From NCBI RefSeq assembly GCF_000406105.1, contig NZ_CM001974.1, forward strand, positions 1,560,213-1,595,374: a stretch of 35,162 nucleotides of DNA. The letters are read 5' to 3'. Numbering within the stretch: position 1 is the stretch's first letter; each line of letters begins with the position of its first letter. This stretch comes from Dickeya chrysanthemi NCPPB 402 (lineage in GTDB: Bacteria; Pseudomonadota; Gammaproteobacteria; Enterobacterales; Enterobacteriaceae). Of this stretch, positions 17,410 through 25,653 are shown one piece after another. Made by a program: the position numbers and the translations under genes. The notes beneath the pieces were generated by a model that was given only the letters and a program-made list of their open reading frames with translations, had not been told where the DNA came from and did no database searches.

Positions 17410-18500
17410 TGTATGTCGCGGTGAAAGGGGGCGAGAAAGCCATTGAGGCCGCCCATCAGTTACAGGCGAATTTGCGGCGTGGCGATACCCGGCTGGCCGA
17501 AGTGCAGACGGCGCAGATTGAGCAGCAACTGGGGCTGGCGGTAGACCGGGTGATGACCGAAGGCGGCATTTACGACCGGGAACTGGCGGCGCTGGCGATC
17601 AAGCAGGCGAGCGGCGATCTGGTCGAGGCGATCTTTTTGCTGCGCGCTTATCGCACCACGCTGCCCCGGCTGGCGGATAGCCTGCCGCTGGATACCGGGC
17701 GGATGCAACTGGAACGGCGTATCTCGGCGGTCTATAAGGACTTACCCGGCGGGCAGGTGCTCGGGCCCACCTATGACTATACCCACCGGTTGCTGGATTT
17801 CGCCTTGTTGGCGGAAGGTGAAACACCGCGTGCGCCCAAGGCCGAGGAGCCGCTGGCGGAACACTGCCCGCATATATTCGCCATGATGACGGCGGAAGGG
17901 CTGGCGGCGGTCGAGCAGGATGACGGCAGCGAACCGCTGGATATCACCCGCGATCCACCGGCGTATCCGATGCCGCGCAGCGCCCGGTTGCAGCAGTTGG
18001 CGCGCGGCGACGAAGGCTTTCTGCTGGCGTTGGGCTACTCCACCCAGCGAGGTTATGGCCGCAACCATCCGTTCGCCGGCGAGATCCGCACCGGTTACGT
18101 CACGGTGGAAATCGAGCCGGAAGAGCTGGGCTTTGCGCTGGAGATCGGCGACATCCTGTTGACCGAATGCGAAATGGTTAACGGTTTTACCGTACCGGAA
18201 GAGGATCCACCACATTTTACCCGCGGCTACGGGCTGGTGTTTGGCCGTGCCGAGCGCAAGGCGATGGCGATGGCGCTGGTAGACCGGGCGTTACAAGCGC
18301 CGGCTTATCAGGAGCCGGTCAACAGCCCGGCGCAGGACGAAGAGTTTGTGCTGTCGCACGCCGACAACGTGGAGGCGGCCGGTTTCGTCTCTCACCTCAA
18401 ATTACCGCATTACGTCGACTTTCAGGCCGAGCTGGCGTTGCTGCGTCAGTTACGCCAGTCACCGCAGGAGGAGCGCGATGAACACGCTGAGCGGGTATAA
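17409..18500 (+). CDS. phnI: C-P lyase nucleosidase subunit PhnI
   Basis: A 363-residue core subunit (354 in E. coli). PhnI is the purine nucleosidase that displaces adenine from ATP and, with PhnG, PhnH and PhnL, installs the phosphonate at C1' of ribose. Typical blocks are MYVAVKGGEKAIEAAHQL, MTEGGIYDRELAALAIKQASGDLVEAIFLLRAYRTT (in shorter pieces), GYSTQRGYGRNHPFAGEIRTG and HFTRGYGLVFGRAERKAM. A GTG at 17403 would add two residues, but ATG 17409 gives the exact family N-terminus and overlaps the phnH stop as TGATG. The 3' end overlaps phnJ by 23 bases. Confidence 0.95.
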   Translation: MYVAVKGGEKAIEAAHQLQANLRRGDTRLAEVQTAQIEQQLGLAVDRVMTEGGIYDRELAALAIKQASGDLVEAIFLLRAYRTTLPRLADSLPLDTGRMQLERRISAVYKDLPGGQVLGPTYDYTHRLLDFALLAEGETPRAPKAEEPLAEHCPHIFAMMTAEGLAAVEQDDGSEPLDITRDPPAYPMPRSARLQQLARGDEGFLLALGYSTQRGYGRNHPFAGEIRTGYVTVEIEPEELGFALEIGDILLTECEMVNGFTVPEEDPPHFTRGYGLVFGRAERKAMAMALVDRALQAPAYQEPVNSPAQDEEFVLSHADNVEAAGFVSHLKLPHYVDFQAELALLRQLRQSPQEERDEHAERV

Positions 18501-19332
18501 CCCCGGTTATCTGGACGAACAGAGTAAACGAACGATTCGGCGCGCCATCCTCAAAGCGGTGGCGATTCCCGGTTATCAGGTGCCGTTTGGCGGGAGGGAG
18601 ATGCCGATGCCCTACGGCTGGGGCACCGGCGGCATCCAGCTCACCGCCAGCCTGATCGGCGATGACGATGTGCTGAAAGTCATCGATCAGGGGGCTGACG
18701 ATACCACCAACGCGGTGTCGATCCGCCGCTTCTTCCAGCGGATCAGCGGGGCGGCGACCACCGAACGCACGGTGGAGGCGACGCTAATTCAAACCCGCCA
18801 CCGCATCCCGGAAACGCCGCTGCGCGAAGATCAGATCCTGATTTATCAGGTGCCGATCCCCGAACCGCTGCGTTTTATCGAACCGCGTGAAACCGAAACG
18901 CGCAAAATGCACGCGCTGGAGGAGTACGGCATCATGCAGGTGAAGCTGTACGAAGACATCGCCCGCTTCGGCCATATCGCCACCACTTACGCGTATCCGG
19001 TGAAGGTGAACGGTCGCTACATCATGGACCCGTCGCCGATTCCGAAATTCGACAACCCGAAGATGCATCAGATGCCGGCGCTGCAACTGTTTGGCGCCGG
19101 GCGTGAAAAGCGGATTTATGCGTTGCCGCCTTACACCAAGGTGGAAAGCCTCGACTTTGACGACCACCCGTTCAGCGTCCAACGCTGGGATCAACCCTGT
19201 GCACTGTGCGGATCGCACGACAGTTATCTCGATGAAGTGGTGATGGACGATCAGGGCACCCGGCTGTACGTCTGTTCCGATACCGATTATTGCCGTGAAC
19301 GTCAGGAGGCCGGGCACCATGAATCACATTGA
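18478..19332 (+). CDS. phnJ: C-P lyase radical enzyme PhnJ
   Basis: A 284-residue radical-SAM enzyme (281 in E. coli). It homolytically cleaves the carbon-phosphorus bond of 5-phosphoribosyl 1-phosphonate, releasing the hydrocarbon (methane from methylphosphonate) and 5-phosphoribosyl 1,2-cyclic phosphate. The four [4Fe-4S]-site cysteines are present as Cys241, Cys244, Cys266 and Cys272 (CALC-X21-C-X5-C), the unusual pattern of this family and at the E. coli positions. Other blocks are PFGGREMPMPYGWGTGGIQL and PIPEPLRFIEPRETETR. The frame is open upstream to 18346, but ATG 18478 with GGAGGAG before it is the true start. It overlaps phnI by 23 bases and phnK by 14. Confidence 0.96.
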   Translation: MNTLSGYNPGYLDEQSKRTIRRAILKAVAIPGYQVPFGGREMPMPYGWGTGGIQLTASLIGDDDVLKVIDQGADDTTNAVSIRRFFQRISGAATTERTVEATLIQTRHRIPETPLREDQILIYQVPIPEPLRFIEPRETETRKMHALEEYGIMQVKLYEDIARFGHIATTYAYPVKVNGRYIMDPSPIPKFDNPKMHQMPALQLFGAGREKRIYALPPYTKVESLDFDDHPFSVQRWDQPCALCGSHDSYLDEVVMDDQGTRLYVCSDTDYCRERQEAGHHESH

Positions 19333-20140
19333 TCAGAGCGGCGTGGATCAGAGCATCGTGCCGGGTACCCCCACCGGCGGTGACGATGAAACACCGCTAT
19401 TGCAGGTGCGCAATCTGACCCACCTGTACGCCCCCGGTAAAGGGTTTAGCAAGGTGTCGTTCGATCTCTATCCCGGCGAAGTGCTGGGCATTGTCGGCGA
19501 ATCCGGCTCCGGTAAAACCACGCTGTTACGGGCGATTTCCGCCCGGCTGACGCCACAGGCCGGGCAGATTGATTATCAGGGCCGTTCGCTATACGCCATG
19601 AGCGAAAGCGACCGCCGCCGCCTGTTGCGCACCGAATGGGGCGTGGTACACCAGCACCCGCTGGACGGGTTACGGCCCCGCGTGTCAGCGGGCGGTAACA
19701 TCGGCGAACGGCTGATGGCGGTCGGTGGGCGTCACTACGGCGATATTCGCCGTCAGGCCGGGCAGTGGCTACAGGACGTGGAGATCCCGCTGTCGCGGCT
19801 TGACGACCTGCCGACCACCTTTTCCGGCGGGATGCAGCAGCGGTTGCAGATCGCCCGCAATCTGGTCACCCATCCGAAGCTGGTGTTTATGGATGAACCG
19901 ACCGGCGGGTTGGATGTGTCGGTACAGGCGCGGCTGCTGGACCTGCTGCGCACGCTGGTGCGCGACCTCGGTCTGGCGGTGGTGATCGTGACCCATGACC
20001 TCGGCGTGGCGCGCTTGCTGGCGCACCGGCTGCTGGTGATGCGCGAAGGCCGGGTGGTGGAAAGCGGCCTGACCGACCGGGTATTGGATGATCCCCATCA
20101 TCCTTATACCCAGTTGCTGGTGTCGTCGGTGTTGGGATAA
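19319..20140 (+). CDS. phnK: C-P lyase ABC-type subunit PhnK
   Basis: A 273-residue ABC-family ATPase that binds the PhnGHIJ core rather than a membrane permease. Walker A is GESGSGKTT (about residue 60), the Q-loop region VVHQHPLDGL, the signature FSGGMQQRLQIARN, and Walker B LVFMDEPTGGLD. It is nearly collinear with remembered E. coli PhnK (252 aa) but carries about 20 extra N-terminal residues (MNHIDQSGVDQSIVPGTPTG, then GDDETPLLQVRNL). The ATG at 19319 overlaps the phnJ 3' end by 14 bases. An in-frame start 24 bases earlier is possible but less likely. The N-terminal extension is low in complexity and probably disordered. Confidence 0.93.
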   Translation: MNHIDQSGVDQSIVPGTPTGGDDETPLLQVRNLTHLYAPGKGFSKVSFDLYPGEVLGIVGESGSGKTTLLRAISARLTPQAGQIDYQGRSLYAMSESDRRRLLRTEWGVVHQHPLDGLRPRVSAGGNIGERLMAVGGRHYGDIRRQAGQWLQDVEIPLSRLDDLPTTFSGGMQQRLQIARNLVTHPKLVFMDEPTGGLDVSVQARLLDLLRTLVRDLGLAVVIVTHDLGVARLLAHRLLVMREGRVVESGLTDRVLDDPHHPYTQLLVSSVLG

Positions 20141-20164
20141 GCGCGACTGGCGACGAGGTGAACT

Positions 20165-20887
20165 ATGACAACCGAAGGCACATCTATGACCATTCTGCGG
20201 GTGGACAATCTGAGTAAAACCTTTGTTCTGCACAACCAGCACGCCGCCCGGTTACCGGTGTTGCATCAGGCCAGTCTGACGGTAGCGGCGGGCGAGTGTG
20301 TGGTGTTGCATGGCCATTCCGGCAGCGGCAAGTCGACGCTGCTGCGCTCGCTGTACGCCAATTATCAGCCGGATAGCGGCCAGGTATGGGTACGCCATCG
20401 TCATCGCTGGGTGGACCTGGCGACGGCTCCGGCCCGGCAGGTGCTGGCGGTACGGCGCGACACCATCGGCTGGGTCAGCCAGTTTCTGCGGGTGATCCCG
20501 CGTATTCCAACACTGGAGGTGGTGATGCAGCCGCTGCTGGAGCGCGGTGAAGACCGGGCGGTATGTGAAGCGCGGGCCGGCGAGCTGCTGACCCGGCTCA
20601 ACGTCCCGCAGCGGTTATGGGCGCTGGCGCCCGCCACCTTCTCCGGCGGCGAGCAACAGCGGGTCAACATCGCTCGCGGATTTATCGCCGACTATCCGTT
20701 GCTGCTGCTGGACGAACCGACCGCCTCGCTGGATGCCGCCAACCGCGAGGCGGTGGTCGGGCTGATAGAAGAAGCGCGTACCCGTGGCGCGGCGATAGTC
20801 GGTATTTTCCATGATGCCGAGGTACGCGCCCGCGTGGCCGACCGGCTGCATCACATGACACCCGTTACTCAGGAGCTCACGTCATGA
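20165..20887 (+). CDS. phnL: C-P lyase ABC-type subunit PhnL
   Basis: A 240-residue ABC-family ATPase, needed with PhnG, PhnH and PhnI for the first lyase step in which the phosphonate replaces adenine on ATP. Walker A is GHSGSGKST (about 51-59), the Q-loop [12 protein letters not shown], the signature [14 protein letters not shown] and Walker [20 protein letters not shown] sits 3-4 bases before ATG 20165. A second ATG at codon 8 (20186) gives a start closer to typical family members and remains possible. There is a 24-base gap after phnK and a 4-base overlap with phnM. Confidence 0.94.
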   Translation: MTTEGTSMTILRVDNLSKTFVLHNQHAARLPVLHQASLTVAAGECVVLHGHSGSGKSTLLRSLYANYQPDSGQVWVRHRHRWVDLATAPARQVLAVRRDTIGWVSQFLRVIPRIPTLEVVMQPLLERGEDRAVCEARAGELLTRLNVPQRLWALAPATFSGGEQQRVNIARGFIADYPLLLLDEPTASLDAANREAVVGLIEEARTRGAAIVGIFHDAEVRARVADRLHHMTPVTQELTS

Positions 20888-22053
20888 GCGCGGCTACTCA
20901 GAACACCAATACGACCCGGATCATCAATAATGTGCAACTGGTGCTGGCGGATGAAGTGGTCAGCGGGTCGCTGGCCTGGCGAGATGGCGTGATCGAGGCG
21001 TTTTCTTCCACCCCCAGCCAACTGCCGCAGGCGCTGGACGGCGAGGGCGGCTGGCTGTTGCCGGGGCTGGTGGAACTGCATACCGACAATCTGGACAAGT
21101 TTTTTATGCCGCGCCCGAAAGTCGACTGGCCGGCCCATTCGGCGATGAGCAGCCACGATGCGCTGATTGTCTCCAGCGGTATCACCACGGTGTTGGATGC
21201 GGTGGCGATAGGCGATGTGCGCGACGGCGGCCACCGGCTCGATAACCTGCGGCGCATGATTGACGCCGTAGTGCATAGCCAGCAGCAAGGGGTGAACCGG
21301 GCGCAGCATCTGCTGCACCTGCGATGCGAATTACCGCACGAGAGCACCCTGCCGTTATTTGAAGCGTTGATGGATATTCCGGAAGTGGCGTTGGTGTCGC
21401 TGATGGACCACTCGCCGGGGCAGCGGCAGTTCGCCACGCCGGAAAAATACCGCGAGTATTATCAGGGCAAATACCACCTGAACGATGCGGAGATGGACGC
21501 GTTTGAAACCGAACAGCGCATGTTGTCTGAACGCTGGTCGACGCCGAACCGGCTGGCGATTGCCGCTCACTGCCGTGAACGCGGTATTGCGCTGGCCAGC
21601 CACGACGACGCTACCGCCGCCCATGTGCATGAATCGCTGGCGCTGGGTAGCGTGATTGCCGAGTTTCCCACTACCGAGAGGGCGGCGCAGGCCTCGCACG
21701 CCAGCGGTATGAAAGTACTGATGGGGGCACCCAATATCGTGCGCGGCGGCTCCCACTCCGGCAACGTGGCGGCATCTTATCTGGCGGAGCATGGCCTGCT
21801 GGATATTCTGTCGTCCGATTATTATCCCGCCAGTTTGCTGGATGCGGCGTTTCGTCTTGCCGCCGACCAACGTAACGAGTTTACCCTGCCGCAGACGGTG
21901 GCGATGGTCAGCGATAATCCGGCGCAGGCGGTCGGGTTAAGCGATCGCGGGCGGATTGCCGCTGGGCGGCGTGCCGATCTGGTGCTGGCGCATCACACTC
22001 ACGGCCAGGTGCGGATTCGGCATGTCTGGGCGCAGGGGCGACAGGTGTTCTGA
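20884..22053 (+). CDS. phnM: Triphosphoribosyl phosphonate diphosphohydrolase PhnM
   Basis: A 389-residue amidohydrolase-superfamily enzyme (378 in E. coli). It hydrolyses ribose 1-phosphonate 5-triphosphate to the 5-monophosphate plus pyrophosphate, making the PhnJ substrate. Features are [20 protein letters not shown] near residue 55 with the metal-binding His, [33 protein letters not shown], and the C-terminal [13 protein letters not shown] typical of amidohydrolases. It starts as ATGA over the phnL stop and ends overlapping the phnN start (TGATG). Confidence 0.94.
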   Translation: MSAATQNTNTTRIINNVQLVLADEVVSGSLAWRDGVIEAFSSTPSQLPQALDGEGGWLLPGLVELHTDNLDKFFMPRPKVDWPAHSAMSSHDALIVSSGITTVLDAVAIGDVRDGGHRLDNLRRMIDAVVHSQQQGVNRAQHLLHLRCELPHESTLPLFEALMDIPEVALVSLMDHSPGQRQFATPEKYREYYQGKYHLNDAEMDAFETEQRMLSERWSTPNRLAIAAHCRERGIALASHDDATAAHVHESLALGSVIAEFPTTERAAQASHASGMKVLMGAPNIVRGGSHSGNVAASYLAEHGLLDILSSDYYPASLLDAAFRLAADQRNEFTLPQTVAMVSDNPAQAVGLSDRGRIAAGRRADLVLAHHTHGQVRIRHVWAQGRQVF

Positions 22054-22613
22054 TGGCGCGGCTCATCTGGCTGACCGGCGCTTCCGGCTCCGGCAAAGAC
22101 GCGTTGTTGAATGCCTTGCGGCAGGCGGAACCGGCGCGCCTGCTGGTAGCGCACCGCTACATTACCCGCCCGGCGCAGGCCGGCGGTGAAAATCATGTGG
22201 CGCTGAGTGAGGCGGAGTTTACCCACCGCCGCGAGTGCGGCCTGTTCGCGTTGCACTGGCAGGCGCACCTATATCGGTACGGCATCGGTATTGAAATCGA
22301 TCAGTGGCTGTCTGCCGGGCTGGATGTGGTGGTCAACGGTTCCCGCGCTCACCACTCGCAGGCACAACAGCGCTATGGCGATCGTTTATTACCGGTGTGC
22401 CTGCAAGTGTCGCCGGCGGTGCTGGCGCAACGGTTACGCCAGCGCGGGCGGGAAGATGAAACGCAAATCGCGCAGCGGCTACAGCGAGCTACCGCGATGA
22501 CCGTTCCGCCGGCATACCGCCGGCTGGATAACGACGGGCCGCTGGCGCAGACGCTACAGGCGTTTCACGCCCTGCTGGCGGCGGAAAAACGAGAGACTGA
22601 AAAATGGTCGTGA
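22053..22613 (+). CDS. phnN: Ribose 1,5-bisphosphate phosphokinase PhnN
   Basis: A 186-residue P-loop kinase (185 in E. coli) that phosphorylates ribose 1,5-bisphosphate to PRPP with ATP, the last step of phosphonate salvage. Walker A is GASGSGKDA (residues 9-17). The guanylate-kinase-like block is HRYITRPAQAGGENHVALSEAEF in two parts, followed by FALHWQAHLYRYGI and NGSRAH. The ATG overlaps the phnM stop. In E. coli phnO (aminoalkylphosphonate acetyltransferase) lies between phnN and phnP; here only 18 bases separate them and phnO is absent. Confidence 0.94.
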   Translation: MARLIWLTGASGSGKDALLNALRQAEPARLLVAHRYITRPAQAGGENHVALSEAEFTHRRECGLFALHWQAHLYRYGIGIEIDQWLSAGLDVVVNGSRAHHSQAQQRYGDRLLPVCLQVSPAVLAQRLRQRGREDETQIAQRLQRATAMTVPPAYRRLDNDGPLAQTLQAFHALLAAEKRETEKWS

Positions 22614-22631
22614 TGTTATGGAACTGATGCT

Positions 22632-23381
22632 ATGAAACTCATGTTTATGGGCACCGGCGACGCGCAGCAGGTGCCGTTGACCGGTTGTGAGTGTATCGCC
22701 TGCGAACGCGCGCGGCGGGACCCGCGGTTTCGGCGCGGGCCGAGCAGCCTGCTGATTCAGTGCGGCGGTGAGGTGACCTTGCTGGATGCCGGTGTGACGC
22801 AACTGGAGCAGCGCTTCGGCGTTAACGAGATTCGTCGCATCCTGCTGACGCACTACCATGTCGACCATGTGCAGGGGCTGTTTTCGCTGCGCTGGGGCAT
22901 CGGCGACCGTATTCCGGTGTTCGGCCCGCCGGATGAACAAGGCTGCGACGATCTGTACAAGCATCCGCGGCGGCTGGATTTTCAGCCGGCGATGACGCCG
23001 TTTCAGACGGTGACGATGGGGGCGTTGCAGGTGACCGCGCTGCCGCTGAATCATTCCAAACCCACCTTTGGTTATCTGCTGGAGGTGGACAATCACGCGG
23101 TGGCTTACCTGACCGACACCTGCGGCCTGCCGGATGACACGCTGGATTTTATGTGCGGTAAACGGCTCGACCACATGGTGATGGACTGCACCCAGCCGCC
23201 GCGCGACAAACCGCCGCTCAACCACAGCGACCTGAATACCGTGTTGCACGTGCGTGAATGGTTGCAACCGGCACACACCTGGCTGACCCACCTCAGCCAC
23301 GAAACCGATGTCTGGCTGATGCAAAACACCTTGCCGGATGGCGTGCAGGCCGCCGCCGATGGGATGTGGATTCGGCTTTAG
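22632..23381 (+). CDS. phnP: 5-Phosphoribosyl 1,2-cyclic phosphate phosphodiesterase PhnP
   Basis: A 249-residue metallo-beta-lactamase-fold enzyme that opens the cyclic phosphate made by PhnJ to ribose 1,5-bisphosphate, the PhnN substrate. The dinuclear metal motif is HYHVDH (His74, His76, Asp78, His79), and the family's extra structural zinc ligands are Cys19, Cys21 and Cys24 (GCECIAC). Other blocks are NHSKPTFGYLLE, YLTDTCGLP, MDCTQPPRDKPPLNH, and the late histidine in LTHLSHETD. Its Shine-Dalgarno is weak. It is the last gene of the first phn unit. No strong terminator is evident before the PhoB box of phnC. Confidence 0.95.
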   Translation: MKLMFMGTGDAQQVPLTGCECIACERARRDPRFRRGPSSLLIQCGGEVTLLDAGVTQLEQRFGVNEIRRILLTHYHVDHVQGLFSLRWGIGDRIPVFGPPDEQGCDDLYKHPRRLDFQPAMTPFQTVTMGALQVTALPLNHSKPTFGYLLEVDNHAVAYLTDTCGLPDDTLDFMCGKRLDHMVMDCTQPPRDKPPLNHSDLNTVLHVREWLQPAHTWLTHLSHETDVWLMQNTLPDGVQAAADGMWIRL

Positions 23382-23453
23382 CGCGGTCAGGTCTGTTGTC
23401 ATGCCGGCCCTGTGTTGGCGGCTCGCCGGTAAGTTCATTTTTTAATCACAAAG

Positions 23454-23490
23454 CTGTCATCAAGTTTTCATCTGTGCTGCGCTTAATAAC
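23454..23490 (+). promoter_or_regulatory. PhoB box and -10 element upstream of phnC
   Basis: CTGTCAT-CAAG-TTTTCAT (23454-23471) is a Pho box: two 7-base units at the canonical 11-base spacing, the first a perfect CTGTCAT. A TAATAA -10 (23484-23489) follows 12 bases later, as in PhoB-activated promoters that lack a -35. This makes phnCDE1E2 a phosphate-starvation transcription unit of its own. Confidence 0.75.
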
Positions 23491-23493
23491 GTC

Positions 23494-23532
23494 CATAGTG
23501 TTGACTAACCGAGCATAGTGTTGACTAACCGA
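23494..23532. repeat. 19-bp exact tandem duplication at the phnC start
   Basis: CATAGTGTTGACTAACCGA occurs at 23494-23512 and again at 23514-23532 (period 20). The second copy ends on the A of the phnC ATG. It fills the predicted 5' leader and contains no Shine-Dalgarno. Confidence 0.9.
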
Positions 23533-24443
23533 TGACGAAACCCATGGCACAGGCACTGTTGGCATCCGAAAGCGCTACCCGACTGCGCACCTATCAACCC
23601 CAGACGCAATCGCCATCGCCGATTTTGTCGGTGCGGCAACTGTGTAAAACCTATGCCGGGCAGCAAAAGCGGGTGCTGGATAACCTTAATTTTGATTTGC
23701 ACGCCGGTGAAATGGTGGCGGTGATTGGCCGCTCCGGGGCGGGGAAATCCACCCTGTTGCACGTGATGAACGGCACGGTGCCGGCCAGCGACGGGCAAAT
23801 CCTGCGTTATCGTGAGTCGAAGAGTTACCGTGATCAAAACAGCTACCGTGATCAAAATAATAGCGGGCAGGGCGAGGCGCAGGATGATGTGCTGCGTTTC
23901 AGCCGTCGCCAGTTGCGCCAGTGGCGCAGCGAATGCGGCATGATCTTTCAGGATTTTTGCCTGGTGCCGCGGCTGGATGTGCTGACCAACGTACTGCTGG
24001 GCCGTCTGAGCCAAACCTCTACCCTGAAATCCTTCTTCAAGCTGTTTTCCGATGAAGATCGGGCGCACGCCATCGGGCTGCTGCAATGGATGAACCTGCT
24101 GCCGCAGGCGCTGCAACGGGCGGAAAACCTGTCCGGCGGCCAGATGCAGCGCGTCGCCATTTGCCGCGCGTTGATGCAAAACCCCAAAATCCTGCTGGCC
24201 GACGAGCCCGTCGCCTCGCTCGACCCGAAAAACACCGGTCGCATCATGGACGTGTTGCGGCAGGTGAGCGACAACGGCATCACCGTGGTGGTGAACCTGC
24301 ACTCGGTCGAACTGGTGAAAGCGTACTGCACCCGGGCGATCGGCATCGCACAGGGGCGCATTGTGTTTGACGGCCCGCCGTCGGCGCTGACCGACGGCCT
24401 GTTGCGCACCCTGTACGGCGATGATTTGCAGACAGTGCATTAA
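23532..24443 (+). CDS. phnC: Phosphonate ABC transporter ATPase PhnC
   Basis: A 303-residue ABC ATPase that powers phosphonate import with PhnD and PhnE. Walker A is GRSGAGKST (about residues 71-79), the Q-loop [21 protein letters not shown], the signature [15 protein letters not shown], Walker [14 protein letters not shown] and the switch NLHSVE. It is about 40 residues longer than E. coli PhnC (262). It has an N-terminal extension of about 30 residues before the ABC domain, and an insertion at about 93-118 made of three six-residue repeats, [18 protein letters not shown], followed by an acidic linker. Neither the ATG at 23532 nor the one at 23544 has a Shine-Dalgarno, so the start is uncertain. 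Confidence 0.92.
   Translation: MTKPMAQALLASESATRLRTYQPQTQSPSPILSVRQLCKTYAGQQKRVLDNLNFDLHAGEMVAVIGRSGAGKSTLLHVMNGTVPASDGQILRYRESKSYRDQNSYRDQNNSGQGEAQDDVLRFSRRQLRQWRSECGMIFQDFCLVPRLDVLTNVLLGRLSQTSTLKSFFKLFSDEDRAHAIGLLQWMNLLPQALQRAENLSGGQMQRVAICRALMQNPKILLADEPVASLDPKNTGRIMDVLRQVSDNGITVVVNLHSVELVKAYCTRAIGIAQGRIVFDGPPSALTDGLLRTLYGDDLQTVH
23808..23858 (+). repeat. 18-bp in-frame tandem repeat inside phnC
   Basis: AGTTACCGTGATCAAAAC (23823-23840) and AGCTACCGTGATCAAAAT (23841-23858) differ at two bases and encode SYRDQN twice. A diverged earlier unit (from 23808) encodes YRESKS. The repeats lie between Walker A and the Q-loop, where other PhnC proteins, as I recall them, have a short loop. Confidence 0.85.
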
Positions 24444-24462
24444 TTTCCTCAACGTCGGCGCA

Positions 24463-24498
24463 CGGCTTTTCGGTTATTTACGGCTTTTCGATTATTTA
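24463..24498. repeat. 18-bp tandem duplication between phnC and phnD
   Basis: CGGCTTTTCGGTTATTTA (24463-24480) and CGGCTTTTCGATTATTTA (24481-24498) differ at one base. A partial third unit (CGTTTTTCGACC) follows. They lie in the 107-base phnC-phnD gap. Confidence 0.85.
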
Positions 24499-24550
24499 CG
24501 TTTTTCGACCAATCACATCACCTTGGCATAACGACAAAATAGGCAAACTA

Positions 24551-25483
24551 ATGAAAAAAACTTTTACGTTGACCACGTTGCTGGCCGGTGCGGTAGTGTC
24601 CGCCAGCGTATTCGCCGCACAAACACCGCAAACCCTGAATCTGGGCATTTTGGGCGGGCAGAACGCCACCCAGCAAATCGGCGATAACCAGTGCGTCAAA
24701 CAGTTTCTGGATAAAGAGCTGAACGTGGACACGCAAATGCGTAACTCATCCGACTACGCCGGCGTGATTCAGGGGCTGCTGGGTAAGAAGATTGATCTGG
24801 TATTGAGCATGTCGCCGTCGTCCTATGCGTCGGTCTACATCAAAGATCCCAACGCGGTGGATGTGGTCGGCATCGTGGTGGATGACGCCGACCAGTCGCG
24901 CGGCTACCACTCGGTGGTGATCGTCAAAGCCGACAGCCCCTACCAGAAGCTGGAAGACCTGAAAGGCAAGGCGTTCGGTTTCGCCGATCCGGATTCCACC
25001 TCCGGCTATCTGATCCCTAATCAGGCGTTTAAAGAAAAATTCGGCGGCAACCCGGATAACAAGTACAACAACTTTTTCTCCAGCGTGACCTTCTCCGGCG
25101 GCCACGAACAGGACATCCTCGGTGTGCTGAACGGCCAGTTCGACGGCGCGGTGACCTGGGCGTCGATGATTGGCGACTACAACACCGGCTATACCAGCGG
25201 CGCGTTCGGCCGTCTGATCCGCATGGACCACCCGGACCTGATGAAGCAGATTCGCATCATTTGGCAATCGCCGTTGATCCCGAACGGCCCGATTCTGGTG
25301 AGCAACGCGCTGCCCGCTGAATTTAAAACCAAACTGATTACCGCGGTGAAGAAGCTGGATAAAGACGATCACCCGTGCTTTGTGAAAGCCGTCGGCGGCA
25401 AGCAACACATCGGCCCGGCCACGGTAGACGATTACAAAACCATTATCGCCATGAAGCGTGAGCTCACTAAAGGCAACCGCTAA
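24551..25483 (+). CDS. phnD: Periplasmic phosphonate-binding protein PhnD
   Basis: A 310-residue periplasmic solute-binding protein of the PhnD/phosphate-phosphite-phosphonate type. Residues 1-23 are a Sec signal peptide (MKKTFTLTTLLAGAVVSASV, cleavage after AFA or near it). The mature part has LNLGILGGQNATQQIGD, the ligand-loop YHSVVIVKADSPYQKLEDLKG, and FADPDSTSGYLIPNQAF, the hallmark DP.STSGY segment that wraps the phosphonate, plus GAVTWASM. It delivers phosphonate to PhnE1E2. ATG 24551 has AGG about 8 bases upstream. Confidence 0.95.
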   Translation: MKKTFTLTTLLAGAVVSASVFAAQTPQTLNLGILGGQNATQQIGDNQCVKQFLDKELNVDTQMRNSSDYAGVIQGLLGKKIDLVLSMSPSSYASVYIKDPNAVDVVGIVVDDADQSRGYHSVVIVKADSPYQKLEDLKGKAFGFADPDSTSGYLIPNQAFKEKFGGNPDNKYNNFFSSVTFSGGHEQDILGVLNGQFDGAVTWASMIGDYNTGYTSGAFGRLIRMDHPDLMKQIRIIWQSPLIPNGPILVSNALPAEFKTKLITAVKKLDKDDHPCFVKAVGGKQHIGPATVDDYKTIIAMKRELTKGNR

Positions 25484-25653
25484 GTACGGTTTAAGCACGG
25501 TTAACGGCGCAGCGGCGGACGTGCTGAACCGGCGGTGACAATGGCGCAATCTTGACGGACGGCAACACAGGCAGGATGCCTCTTTTCGTCCCGCTAATTT
25601 TCGCCCCGCTAAACGCCAACCGATCATCCTTTTCCTTCATCCAGACTAAACGC

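Noticed and set aside
18346..18477. N-terminal 44-residue extension of PhnJ.
   Set aside because: It overlaps the phnI 3' end in another frame, is Arg/Ser-rich and unlike PhnJ. The ATG at 18478 has a strong Shine-Dalgarno.
23382..23453. A terminator after phnP.
   Set aside because: The GC-rich CCGGCC/GGCGGC pieces give no clean stem with a T run at a useful distance. The T run at 23438-23444 is not adjacent to a stem.
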